DNA of 64,000 nt from the NCBI GenBank assembly GCA_963665215.2, contig CAXXWW010000011.1:62001-126000 (forward strand). The letters are read 5' to 3'. The position numbers and the translations under genes were made by a program. Below are positions 36,527-45,520 of this stretch, in pieces. The DNA is from G963665215 sp963665215 (GTDB lineage Bacteria > Chloroflexota > Dehalococcoidia > Lucifugimonadales > CAUZJF01). The notes beneath the pieces are model-generated. The model was not told the origin of the DNA. It made no database searches and was given only the letters and a program-made list of their open reading frames with translations. Position 1 is the stretch's first letter. Every line of letters starts with the position of its first letter.

Positions 36527-36667
36527 ATGCTCGCGCGGTGGCCTTTGCGGCAATGTGAAGGGTGTGAGCAAGATTTCGAGGCTAACAGAACTAACCAGCG
36601 GTATCACGATGCGTACTGCCGAGGTGCAGCAAATTCTCGACGGACGTATCGCAGGAAGAAGGAGTAG
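36527..36667 (+). CDS. Small zinc-ribbon protein next to the integrase
   Basis: A 46-residue frame with QCEGCEQDFEANRTNQRYH then AYCRGAANSRRTYRRKK. The CxxC pair, the NQRYHxxxC spacing and the basic tail match small DNA-binding zinc-ribbon proteins commonly found beside phage-type integrases. The ATG is only five bases from the end of IS3 copy 2, so the natural start may have been lost. It ends 32 bases before the integrase and could be an accessory excision or regulatory protein. That role is inferred. Confidence 0.5.
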   Translation: MLARWPLRQCEGCEQDFEANRTNQRYHDAYCRGAANSRRTYRRKKE

Positions 36668-36699
36668 GGGAGTCAATCCTGAATGCATAGGAGGCCCAC

Positions 36700-37854
36700 A
36701 TGAGAGGCTACATTCGGAAACGCGGCGAGAACCGATGGCAGCTGATTTTTGACGTGCCCAGACTTGCTGACGGCAAGAGGCGCCAAGCCCGACGCACAGT
36801 CCACGGCACCAAGCGCGACGCGCAGGCCAAGCTCCGAGAGTTGCTGACCGCGCTGGATAAGGGTGACTACGTCACGCCGACGAAGGAGACGGTCGAGGCC
36901 TTCCTAGAGCGGTGGCTTGAAATTTACGTGTCTCACAGGACCAGTCCTCGAACCCAACGAGACTACCGAGGTATCGTCAACAGATACCTGATCCCTTGCA
37001 TCGGTGGTCTCTCTCTGGTAGCGCTTCGGCCCAGCTCTGTCCAAGCTCTATATGCGAGTCTACTTGAGCGAGGGCTGTCAGCTCGCACCGTACTCCACAC
37101 CCATCGGCTGTTGAGCGAGGCCTTATCCCATGCAGTCAAGTGGGGCTTAGTAGCGCGGAACGTATGCACCGCAGTTGACCCGCCTCGCCCGCAGCGGCAT
37201 GAGATGGCGGCGCTCGACGCGAAAGGAGTTGGCCGATTGCTTGAAGCTGCAGAGAGCTCGCCTTACCGTGATGTGTTCATAGTGAGCCTCTACACAGGGC
37301 TTCGCCGATCCGAGGTGCTCGGCTTGCGGTGGGAAAATGTGGACCTGAAGAACAACCGGCTCCATGTAGTTTCTGGGTTGCATCACCTAACCGGCGAGGG
37401 GCTTGTGCTTTTGCCCGCGAAGACTGCGCGGAGCCGCCGTCCCGTTACGTTTACGAACGAAGTGACCGATGCGCTCCGGCAGATTAGGGGCGCTCAGATC
37501 GTGCATAAGCTGCAACTCGGTAAGGCGCGGCAGGATACTGGATTCGTGTTCACTAGGCCGGATGGCAGACCCTTTGATCCCGCCAAGGTAACGAATGGAT
37601 TCGCTAAGGTCATGAGAGATGCAGAGCTACTAGGAGTACGCCTACATGACTTGCGACACACTCATGCATCCCTTATGCTTCAAGCTGGAGTCCATCCCAA
37701 AGTCGTGAGTGAGCGGCTGGGTCATGCGAGTGTCAACATCACTCTCGACACGTATAGCCATGTACTACCTGGTGTCCAGGAGGCGGCGGCGGAGCAGTTC
37801 TCTGAGCTGCTAACCAAGACCGAAGACAGTGAAGTTGACTCCGATGTTGCCTAA
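36700..37854 (+). CDS. Tyrosine recombinase/integrase of the tRNA-Thr element
   Basis: 384 residues. An N-terminal AP2-like arm-binding domain (RGYIRKRGENRWQLIFDVP) and a SAM-like core-binding domain precede the catalytic domain. Catalytic residues are visible as TGLRRSEVLGLRW (Arg), HDLRHTHASLML (His-x-x-Arg) and TLDTYSHVLPG (Tyr nucleophile). GGAGG lies upstream of the ATG. The gene points at attR and ends 76 bases before the tRNA. It should insert and excise the 7.4-kb element at the anticodon-loop side of tRNA-Thr. Confidence 0.93.
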   Translation: MRGYIRKRGENRWQLIFDVPRLADGKRRQARRTVHGTKRDAQAKLRELLTALDKGDYVTPTKETVEAFLERWLEIYVSHRTSPRTQRDYRGIVNRYLIPCIGGLSLVALRPSSVQALYASLLERGLSARTVLHTHRLLSEALSHAVKWGLVARNVCTAVDPPRPQRHEMAALDAKGVGRLLEAAESSPYRDVFIVSLYTGLRRSEVLGLRWENVDLKNNRLHVVSGLHHLTGEGLVLLPAKTARSRRPVTFTNEVTDALRQIRGAQIVHKLQLGKARQDTGFVFTRPDGRPFDPAKVTNGFAKVMRDAELLGVRLHDLRHTHASLMLQAGVHPKVVSERLGHASVNITLDTYSHVLPGVQEAAAEQFSELLTKTEDSEVDSDVA

Positions 37855-37930
37855 ATGTTGCCAGGGCTCGATCCAGAATCGGCATTAGGACACACGCCTA
37901 GCCGACTCTAGATACGAAACAAGGTCACCT

Positions 37931-38005
37931 GCCAACGTAGCTCAGTGGTAGAGCAGCGGTTTCGTAAACCGCAGGTCGTCGGTTCGAATCCGACCGTTGG
38001 CTCCA
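37931..38005 (+). tRNA. tRNA-Thr (anticodon CGT), with attR in its 5' half
   Basis: 75 bases including an encoded CCA. The acceptor stem GCCAACG/CGTTGGC, anticodon stem GCGGT/ACCGC with loop TTCGTAA, and T stem GTCGG/CCGAC with TTCGAAT all pair. The first 37 bases are duplicated at 30598, so the 5' half of this copy comes with the integrated element and its upstream sequence is the element's own. Confidence 0.95.
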
Positions 38006-38104
38006 CTCTCCACCGCATGACAAAGGGGCTTCTGGGTATTTTGGGCGCCTCATGTTTTGGCCAGAATTCTAAATTCCCGACATTTTGCCGACATCGAGAT
38101 TCAA

Positions 38105-38350
38105 TCATACTTTGCCAACCCGCTCCTCCTCGCCAACCTCAACGCCCTTAAGTATTTCCTCAAACTGCTCCGCCGCAGCCTCTTGAAGTCCCGGTAGCAC
38201 GTGGCTGTAGGTGTCAAGTGTTGTGTTGATGCTGCTGTGCCCCAGGCGCTCCTGTACGATCTTGGGGTGCACGCCCTGGCGTAGCATGAGCGAGGCGTGG
38301 ACGTGGCGAAGGCCGTGGAGCCGGACGCCACTAGACGGCTTCAGCTTCGA
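38105..38350 (-). pseudogene. C-terminal remnant of a second tyrosine integrase
   Basis: About 80 residues: VRLHGLRHVHASLMLRQGVH, then QERLGHSSINTTLDTYSHVL and a Glu-rich tail. This holds the His-x-x-Arg and Tyr of a phage-type integrase but not the first Arg or the N-terminal domains. It faces the same tRNA from the other side, 100 bases away. Two direct ATGTCGG repeats with an 11-base period lie at its 3' end (about 38075-38095), as in the active integrase. It marks an older element inserted at the 3' side of the tRNA. Confidence 0.8.
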
Positions 38351-38580
38351 CGAATGTGCGCGGTGCCGGGAGGACTCCCTGGCCTGGGAGCCGACCTGGA
38401 AGGACGGATAGCGGTTCGGAAGCCTGAATGACCGGGCGGTGGAGCTGAGGCTGCGGATGGAGAACGGCTGTCTCCACGCGATCAATGGCGACTTCCAGAT
38501 GATCACGGGCAAGGAAGGGATGCGCTACGTACGGGAGGCTACACTGCCCGATCCCAAGAACTGGCAGCACAACCGAGTGG

Positions 38581-40218
38581 TCACCGGCCGTCGGGGAGCA
38601 TTTCCAGCGCTGGTGCCACGCCGCTTTCAGTTACCCTCAGGTATTGGGCGCGCATCAAGCTCTCATAGCTGTCCATGTAGACGTAGAGCACCAGGCCTGG
38701 GGCCACTTCGCACATGTGCCCCATAGCCCAGAGGCCGCCGCTGTCGATCTGGTAGGCCTGCCAGGTCATTCCGTCGTCATGACTGGCGTAGAGGCCCAGC
38801 CCGGGCATCCGGCCGGATACAAGGATGACTCCTAACGACGTGGTAAATGCGGTTGCGCCGTAGCATGGGAACGGCCCGGAGGTCGCTGGGCCCCAACTCT
38901 CGCCGTTGTTGTCGGACCAGACCTCCCACATCCAGGGCGAATAGACTGGCCGCACGAGACAAAGGACCTTCCCGTTCCGGGTCTGGGTTGTGGACTTGCA
39001 CTCGACCAGGTCGTATTTCTGTCCCACCGCCGGGGGGCCGTTCAGAGGGACGGGGGCAGACCAGATTTTGCCACCGTCGGTCGAACGTATGGAGTAGCCG
39101 GCGTAGGCGTGCGTGCCCCACTCCCATAGATCATGTCCGCTTTCGTGATCCCGACCGGGGACGCCGCCTATCTGAAAGCCGAGCAGCGTACCGTCTTTGA
39201 GCTGCACGAAGTTGCCCGGACCAGCGAGCGTCATGTCGGGCACGGCCTGCGGAGATTCAAACTGCGACGTCCTGGCCTTGAGCGCTGTTGACCACGTCTC
39301 ACCGCCGTCCAGCGATTCAATGGACATTAGGTCCGAGCCCTGGACGAACACGGACAGCAGGCGGCCGTCCGGCCTCACGTGAATCGAGCCTCCCGAATAG
39401 CTCTCGGGCCACCCCGTTGCGTCCATGGGTGCCCAGCTCCGGCCATCGTCTTTTGAGTACGCGAGCATCTGTTTCCGGTTGTCGTCCATCCAGCCGACGT
39501 TCATCAGAAGGTGGCCCTGGGAGGTCCTGACGATTCCGCTTTCTCTTTGTTGCTGCGACCGAGAGTTCTCCGGGTCCCATGGTGTCTCGAACACGGGAAG
39601 GGGCAGGAACCACTGCTGCATGGGTTGGACCGAAGGGTCCCAGGCCGTCCCTTCCGTTCGATCACCGCGTAGCCGAACGTTGCGAAACGTGCTCATCTCT
39701 TCGCGAGAGCCGTATGCTTCCAGGCCCACTCTTCCAGGCCCGGCGTACGTATCGTCATGGACGGGCGTCAGAGGCCGGCCATCGACCCAGAGGCGAATCT
39801 CGTTCCCGGCTACCTGGAGACGTGCGGTATGCCACAGTGGGAATTCGGTGGGCACCCCGTGAAGCATCTCCATCCTGAGGACCTTTGCCCACCCTGTACC
39901 GTCAACCACGTAGATGCACGCCCAGAAATGCTCTGCACGTATAACCTGGCCGTTGACGGGGATGTGCGCCAGATAGTAGTGGTGGGTGTCCTGGGCGCGG
40001 AAGATGAACCCCGACCCCGATTGGCCGGCGTCCCACCGAAAATCGAACTCCGCCTCGAAATCGCCGTAGTCCCCTCCCTGATAGAAGGCGAGGTAATCGT
40101 CGACGTTGGCGCTGCGCCCGTCAACGTAGGCGCGCTCCCCCTTCAACCTCTGCTCACGGGGCGGCGACACCAGATCGCCGTCCTGGAGCCACGGCCCGCC
40201 CACGAACTGCCAAGCATG
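38581..40218 (-). pseudogene. Sialidase/neuraminidase-like exoenzyme, 5'-truncated by IS1182 copy 2
   Basis: About 545 residues remain. The N-terminal 190 look like a concanavalin-type (DUF1080-like) module with FEAEFDFRWDAGQSGSGFIFRA and a GRVGLEAYG strand. The rest is a BNR/sialidase-type propeller with Asp-box repeats (SKDDGRSWAPM, SLDGGETWSTA, STDGGKIWSAP, SDNNGESWGPA, SHDDGMTWQAY). The frame enters from the IS1182 end with no start of its own. Only a few residues or a signal peptide may be missing, which would fit an exported glycan-cleaving enzyme. Confidence 0.75.
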
Positions 40219-42198
40219 ATTCCCTCGCAAAAAGGCCTGTTTGAGATGAACCCTGGCGTGCGAAGGGGCCTGGAAGGGAGGAGGCCACGGGATGCCGGCT
40301 GCTGGGCTCACCGCACCATCTGCTGCGCTCAGGACAAGCGTGATCCCGTTGCGGTACCCCTTCCGTGGCTCAGGGCACCCGGTGGAAGCTGTGGAGCGGC
40401 GCCCTCATGCGGCCGCGACCGCAGGTACCGTCCCGACCGCCCGCTGAGCCGTGTTCTCCATCTCCACCAGGCGTGCATGGACCATCCGCTTGAAGTTGCA
40501 CGCCAACGCCTTCAGGTAGACGGCAAGCCGCACCCGACGGCCCCCTCGCACCCGCAAGCGCCCAAGCCCGTGGGCGCGCTTGAGCTCGGAGTTCGTTCCC
40601 TCGATCCCGGCCCTTATGTCATACCGCTTGCGCCACTCCTCGGTGGCCTCGGCCCTCCGGCGCCGCTCGATGTTTACCTTCACCAGGTCCGCCTTGAGGA
40701 CGTAGTCCCCCGCACGCCGGTCCAGCTTCACTGGGCAACGGGATCGCAAGGGGCAGGGCTCGCATGTTGTCCTGGCAAAGTGGACCTCTACCCGCTCCGG
40801 CGCATCCTCCAACTCGTACTCCTCGATGGACGGGTGGCCGGCGGGGCACACCGTGGCCTGCTCCCCTGTGACGTCGATCTGGAAGTCCGCGGCGGTGAGC
40901 GGCGGTGGTCCGTCACGCTCTCCTTCGTGCGAGTTCCCCGGCGCCGACCCCGCCACCGGGCTCACCAGTTCCGTTCCCCGGCGCGAGGCTTCGAAGGCAT
41001 TGCGGCCCGACCCATACGCCGTGTCGGCGAAGAGCTCGTCCGGTCGGACCTTCCGCTCCGCGAGCCCGTCAACGACCGGCACGCTCACGTCGGTGTCGCT
41101 CCCACTCGAGGGGGTCACCTCCACGTGGGTGATGAGCTGGGTGGCGTTCTCCTCGTGGCAGGTCTCCGCCACCTGCACCTCGTACCCCTTCCCCTTGTGG
41201 CCGCTGTAGGTCACATCCGGGTCGTGGGGCGATTGCAGCGAGTCGGCGGACACCTGCTTCGGGTCCTTCAGGGCCACGGGCACCTTGCATTCCCCAGCAT
41301 CGTCATCATCGTCCCCCGGGCGCCCGTCCCGGTGTTTGCCCACATGGCACTGCTCCCGCAGCAGCCGCTCCAGCAGCCGATACTCCTCCAGCTGGGCAGC
41401 AGTCGTGCCACGGAACCGGTCCACCAGCCGGTAGAGGTCCCGGGCACAGACCGAAAGGCGTCGCCGACCCTCCCCCGTGTGGGCGTCCTCGTAGTGGGTC
41501 GCCTCGTCTTCTTCCTTCAAATAGCGCCCCAGGAGGCCCTCCGGAACCACAGGGCGAAGCTCTGGGTGCTCCCAGCGCAAGGCCCGCAGGAACAACCGCA
41601 TCGTCTCACAGAACAGGCCCAGCCGGGTGAGTGTAGCGATGTTGCTCATGATGTGGGTGGAGTCCAGCCGTTGCTTTCCGGTGCGTATGCCCAGCGCCTG
41701 GATGATCCGGTCCGTGGTCTCCTGGAAAGCCAGCCGGCCACCATCGTGCTGCATCAGGCGAACTCGGAAGTTGTGAAGGGTCTTCTGGGGCAGGTGGGTC
41801 TCCTCGATGTCCAGCCGCAGGGCGTGGTGCCAGAGCAGGTTGAACTCTAGCTGCTCCAGGGCTTCACCGTCGGTGAGGTTGAACATCTCTTTGAGAAGGT
41901 GGACCCCGAGGACGGTCTGCACCGCTCGGTTGGGACGGCCGTTGTCCGCGCAGTACATCGGAGCAAAGAGCTCCTCGTCAATCAGGGGGAGCGCCTCGTT
42001 TCGGAAAACCTCGGCCCAACTCCCCTCCAGGCGCTTAGCCTTCTTCGGCGTCACCAGGAACTGGGACTGCCAGAGGCTCTCTTGCGGGTCTCGCGCTCGG
42101 AACATCCTCCCCTCCCTCGCCCGGGCGCTGCCCCAACGCCCTTTCCCCACATTATCCTCCCATTGCCCCCGGAGGACGAGGGGTTTTTACGAGGGAAT
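40219..42198 (-). mobile_element. IS1182-family element, copy 2
   Basis: 1,980 bp, reverse orientation relative to copy 1 at 31161-33140. Flanks are CATG (40215-40218) and CATA (42199-42202). Genes on both sides are cut at the IS border: the sialidase-like gene to the left and a surface-protein gene to the right both lack their 5' ends, so the insertion was accompanied by deletion or rearrangement. Confidence 0.85.
40405..42105 (-). CDS. IS1182-family transposase, copy 2
   Basis: About 566 residues, nearly identical to copy 1. Differences include DGEALEQLE for DDEALEQLE, LFADTAYG for LFVDTAYG and RYDIRAGIEG for RYAIRAGIEG. The DUF772 region, the FADTAYGSGRN motif and the GIEGTNSELKR motif are all present, so the gene appears complete. 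Confidence 0.92.
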   Translation of the reverse strand: MFRARDPQESLWQSQFLVTPKKAKRLEGSWAEVFRNEALPLIDEELFAPMYCADNGRPNRAVQTVLGVHLLKEMFNLTDGEALEQLEFNLLWHHALRLDIEETHLPQKTLHNFRVRLMQHDGGRLAFQETTDRIIQALGIRTGKQRLDSTHIMSNIATLTRLGLFCETMRLFLRALRWEHPELRPVVPEGLLGRYLKEEDEATHYEDAHTGEGRRRLSVCARDLYRLVDRFRGTTAAQLEEYRLLERLLREQCHVGKHRDGRPGDDDDDAGECKVPVALKDPKQVSADSLQSPHDPDVTYSGHKGKGYEVQVAETCHEENATQLITHVEVTPSSGSDTDVSVPVVDGLAERKVRPDELFADTAYGSGRNAFEASRRGTELVSPVAGSAPGNSHEGERDGPPPLTAADFQIDVTGEQATVCPAGHPSIEEYELEDAPERVEVHFARTTCEPCPLRSRCPVKLDRRAGDYVLKADLVKVNIERRRRAEATEEWRKRYDIRAGIEGTNSELKRAHGLGRLRVRGGRRVRLAVYLKALACNFKRMVHARLVEMENTAQRAVGTVPAVAAA

Positions 42199-42761
42199 CA
42201 TACTTCCGCAGGGCGGCTTTGAGTTCTGCAACAGCCCGAGCCTTCCACCGGATGACCCTCTCCTTTCCTGTGACGCCCCCATGTACAAGCTGGTCGCCGA
42301 CTCCTTCGACCCGATTGTCGACGATTTCAACGAGACCTCGACTTACACTGTCATGGCCGACCCGGTCGGTCCAGACGTTTAGTACCAGTACGGACCGCTG
42401 GGAGCTGTTCTGGGACGGCCCGGGAGGGAATGGCTGGACCCTCAGTCAGGCCGGCAACCCGACGAATACGCTTGTGGTGCGCTTCCAGGCGCACGTCACA
42501 GTGGGCGCCTCGGGCTCCTACTATAACGAGATCTTCGTCGATATCACCTCGGGCTGCACCGCGCCCGTCCCGCTCAGAAATAGCGGGGTTACTAGCAATT
42601 CGGAGTACTGCTCGTCCTACTCGTGGCCGACGGGGGGCTCCGTGGTCCCGATGTACGACATACGCGCCGGTGCCGGCAGTCGCGTCGGCCAGGGCAACGT
42701 GAGTCTCGGCACCAGCAGCACCCCGTCAGCCCTTGAGTCCTGGCACGTCGAGTCGAAGTAG
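42199..42761 (+). pseudogene. Surface or secreted protein C-terminal remnant, truncated and frameshifted
   Basis: The frame leaves the IS1182 end reading PQGGFEFCNSPSLPPDDPLL, then YKLVADSFDPIVDDFNETST, stops at 42380, and continues in the next frame as STSTDRWELFWDGPGGNGW and VRFQAHVTVGASGSYYNEIF. One surplus T in the TTT run near 42378-42380 accounts for the shift. Thr/Ser/Gly-rich composition with paired Cys suggests an exported surface protein. Family not recognised. Confidence 0.5.
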
Positions 42762-42778
42762 GGCTGCCCCCCCGGCGC

Positions 42779-42880
42779 CTGTCTTGAGCCTGCCGAAGGG
42801 CCGGGAGACTGAGGGTGCCCCTCAGATATACTTTCTACCCCCTTCCTGGTCAGAGCCCGTCCTGAGCCTGACGAAGAGGG
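42779..42880. repeat. Two copies of a short interspersed repeat
   Basis: CTTGAGCCTGCCGAAGG (within 42779-42800) and CCTGAGCCTGACGAAGAGG (within 42857-42880) match the widespread short repeat whose translation reads LSLSKG-like. A third relative, CTTGAACTTGTCGAAGG, lies at 54664-54680 in the end of the toxin gene. Confidence 0.5.
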
Positions 42881-42923
42881 TTTTTAGCACCCTGGTAATG
42901 CGGCAAACTTACAAGTCGGAACG

Positions 42924-43587
42924 CTACCGCAAGCGCAGGGTCCGGAACATCCAGAGCAACGCGGATACCAGGACGATGGCCCCCATGGTGGCCAGCATGG
43001 AGCCGGTACCGGGGGTTACCGGGCCGGCTGGAGCGCCGGCGTCCGGCGCTGGACTACCCTGCCAGAGCCAGGCGGCGGAGAACAGGGTGACCAGACCCAG
43101 CGCCACCGCGGAGATGGGCCTGTATTTGCTGGAGCCGCCCAGGATGGCCAGCAGGGTAGAGAAGACCGCGGACGCGGCGATAAGGGTCAGGGGAACACCG
43201 GGGTACCACTCCCAACCCGTTTCCAGTACCTGGGCCAGGGTCTGCTCTCCTGACTCCTGGGCGGCGCCGAACAGGTACCACGGGAAGGCGGCGGATGCCA
43301 GGGCGAGGATGGCTCCAAAACCGACGAGGGCAACGGGGGAGGTCGCTCTGGCGGGTCTGGGCGGCCGTGGCGGTCTGATTGACCACCTTGGTGGTGAGCG
43401 CTTTGCCCCTGGCGGACCCCTGCGCCTCAGCTCCGGGCATCGGCTGGCCGCATCCTCCGCAGTAGCTGTAGTCCGAGGGATTGAGGAAGCTGCACCGGCT
43501 GCACTCTACGACGCCCATGGGGGTGGCGCACACCTGGCAGACGGCCACCCCCGGAACGTTGTCGAAGTTGCAGTGGCTACACCGCAT
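42924..43587 (-). CDS. Double zinc-ribbon membrane protein, frameshifted
   Basis: The first 45 residues hold two zinc ribbons (CSHCNFDNVPGVAVCQVC and CSRCSFLNPSDYSYCGGC). After a run of five Gs on the plus strand (43335-43339) the frame breaks; four would give continuous sequence into VALVGFGAILALASAAFPWY and several more hydrophobic segments ending WMFRTLRLR. Repaired length is about 220 residues with four membrane helices. Such zinc-ribbon plus membrane proteins are common and uncharacterised. Confidence 0.6.
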
Positions 43588-43854
43588 GACAACCACCTTG
43601 CAGTGAAGGCTGTAGTGTATCTGCCCGGCGCCGCGTGGTTCTACAGGTGCCGCCGCCGCTCACTGGGACCCGGGCGAAGCGACCATTTCAGCCCCGCCGG
43701 CGCCAGCCATTCGTCCGAGGATCATATTATACCCCACGCCCGTATCCGGGAAAGGTGATCTATGGCGTTGGGTCCGCGGATTCCCGCTGGAGACAGCCTC
43801 TGCAGGTAGACGAGGTCGCCGAGTGTTCCAGGAAAGGCCTCCGGCAGCAGGGGC

Positions 43855-45222
43855 GAGGTATCTTCAAAAAGTGTGTAAACAGTCAGGCGGTGTACCCTCT
43901 CTCTGAACAACACGGGCTCGAGGCCCAAGAGAGGAGATAGACCGCCCATGAGGAAGGAAAGCACTGAGAGTAGGTCGGAGTCAAGGCCGGAGTGGGAGCA
44001 GTTGGAGGATTGGGTGCGAAGCCAGGTCCAGAGGCTGATCCAGGAGTTGCTGGAGGAGGAGGTGACGGCGTTTCTGGGAAGGGCGAAGTCGGCGCTCAGA
44101 TCCGACTCGGACTCAGATACCGGCTATCGGAACGGATACGGCAGAGCCCGGAGGCTTACGCTGAGTTCGGGAACGATACAGCTGAGGCGGCCGCGAGTCC
44201 GCGATACCGAGGAGCAGTTCGAGAGCCGGCTGCTGCCGCTGTTCGTCAACAGGACCAGGAAGGTTGCTGAGTTGATCCCCGAGCTGTACCTGCACGGTCT
44301 ATCCGAAGGCGACTTCGATCTGGCTTTGCGGGGGCTGCTGGGAGAGGACGCACCGGTATCGGCGAGCACGGTGGCCCGGTTGAAGGATAAGTGGAACGAT
44401 GAGCTTGCCCAATGGCGCAGCCGGCCCCTCGATGACCTGGAAGTGGTCTACATGTGGGTGGATGGAGTCTACGTCAAGGCTGGTCTTGAGAAGGAGAAGG
44501 CGGCGGTACTGGTGGTAATGGCGGCCCTGAGCGACGGGAGCAAGGTGGTGGTGAGCGCTGTTCCCGGATACAGGGAGTCCACAGAGAACTGGTCCGAGGT
44601 GCTCAGGGACATCAAGCGCCGGGGCTTGAGCTGCCCGAGGCTGGTGGTTGGAGACGGACACCTGGGCATCTGGGGAGCTCTGCGCAACGTCTATCCGCAG
44701 GCGGCAGAGCAACGCTGCTGGAACCACAAGATCGTAAACGTGCTCGCCAAGCTTCCAAAGCGACAACAGGACCAGGCCAAGCTCATGCTGCGTACTATCC
44801 CCTACGCGCCGACTCGGACAGAGGCTGAGCGGCTCAGGACGGTGTTCACCAGGTGGTGCGGCGACCATTCCTACGAGGCGGCCTCAGAGGCCTTGGAGCG
44901 GGACTGGGACCGCATGGTCACCTTCTATGACTTCCCAAAGGAGCACTGGGGGCACCTTCGCACGACGAACCCGGTAGAATCACCCTTCGCGGCCCTCAGG
45001 CTTCGGACCGATGCCGCCAAGCGCTACAAGAGGGTCGATCGGGCGATAGCGGTGATCTGGAAAATGTTGATGGTCGCCGAACAGCGCTTCAGGCGTCTGA
45101 AGGCCCCTGAGTTGATCGAAGACGTCTATCTCGGTGCACAGTATGCGGATGGAATCGCCATTGAATCAACGGCTGAGAAGGTCGCCGCCTGATGTCGTTT
45201 ACACACCTATTGACGTAACCTC
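43855..45222 (+). mobile_element. IS256-family element, copy D
   Basis: 1,368 bp with complete ends, but the flanking 8 bases differ (GCAGGGGC on the left, GGCTAGTT on the right), unlike the four other copies. Loss of a matching duplication points to recombination with another copy, or an adjacent deletion, after insertion. Confidence 0.92.
43948..45192 (+). CDS. IS256-family transposase, copy D
   Basis: A complete 414-residue transposase. It is the only copy reading SDSDSDTGYRNGYG where the others read SDSDNDTGYRNGYG. DDE regions are unchanged. It lies about 260 bases upstream of the DAHP synthase promoter, and read-through is possible. Confidence 0.93.
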   Translation: MRKESTESRSESRPEWEQLEDWVRSQVQRLIQELLEEEVTAFLGRAKSALRSDSDSDTGYRNGYGRARRLTLSSGTIQLRRPRVRDTEEQFESRLLPLFVNRTRKVAELIPELYLHGLSEGDFDLALRGLLGEDAPVSASTVARLKDKWNDELAQWRSRPLDDLEVVYMWVDGVYVKAGLEKEKAAVLVVMAALSDGSKVVVSAVPGYRESTENWSEVLRDIKRRGLSCPRLVVGDGHLGIWGALRNVYPQAAEQRCWNHKIVNVLAKLPKRQQDQAKLMLRTIPYAPTRTEAERLRTVFTRWCGDHSYEAASEALERDWDRMVTFYDFPKEHWGHLRTTNPVESPFAALRLRTDAAKRYKRVDRAIAVIWKMLMVAEQRFRRLKAPELIEDVYLGAQYADGIAIESTAEKVAA

Positions 45223-45483
45223 GGCTAGTTAGGCGTTCTGACATAAGTGCGGAGAGGACAGAGGAACCGAGTTTGTGGACCCTATCTCTCCGTTGTCTCC
45301 GTGTACTTTGAAAATCCTTTTCGGGGAGGCCGGAGGGGGCCTCTCCCCCTCTGGCGGAGGGCCTGGAGGAGGGTGTCTCGTCGAAGGGTCCGGCTCAGGC
45401 GCCGACCCCGACTGCGGCGCCGGCTCATCGCTAAACGCGCCCGCCTGCCCGCGGGGCACGCCCTTGCGTTCACCTCAAGGCGC

Positions 45484-45513
45484 TTGACAGTACCCTCGAG
45501 GCAAGGGTATCCT
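45484..45513 (+). promoter_or_regulatory. Predicted promoter of the DAHP synthase leader
   Basis: TTGACA at 45484-45489 and TATCCT at 45508-45513 with an 18-base spacer, a good sigma-70-type match. Transcription would start near 45520, at or next to the ATG of the leader peptide. Confidence 0.6.
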
Positions 45514-45520
45514 GGAATTG

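Larger units (their letters stand above)
30598..37967 (+). mobile_element. Integrated element in tRNA-Thr(CGT), 7.4 kb, with tyrosine integrase
   Basis: A 37-bp exact direct repeat equal to the 5' half of the tRNA through the end of the anticodon loop lies at 30598-30634 and again at 37931-37967, where it forms an intact tRNA. The integrase gene (36700-37854) ends 76 bases before the right repeat. Excision between the repeats would restore the tRNA with its original upstream region. Contents are a truncated hypothetical gene, IS1182, a small hypothetical gene, IS256 copy C, a TM2-domain remnant, IS3 copy 2, a zinc-ribbon protein and the integrase. Most original cargo has been replaced by insertion sequences. 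Confidence 0.85.

Noticed and set aside
38400..38590. Plus-strand frame reading VELRLRMENGCLHAINGDF with possible coding character
   Set aside because: It might be a gene fragment stranded between the integrase remnant and the sialidase-like gene, but I could not match it to a family or find a start or a matching stop.
39757..41850. Long plus-strand open frame of about 700 codons across the sialidase-like gene and IS1182 copy 2
   Set aside because: It is antisense to recognised genes, spans the border of two unrelated sequences and is composed of His/Arg/Pro-rich shadow translation typical of GC-rich DNA.
31161..42198. Inversion of the 33-40 kb segment by recombination between the two inverted IS1182 copies
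   Set aside because: The CATG flanks match equally well with or without inversion (two mismatches in total either way), and the integrase-tRNA arrangement is coherent as it stands.
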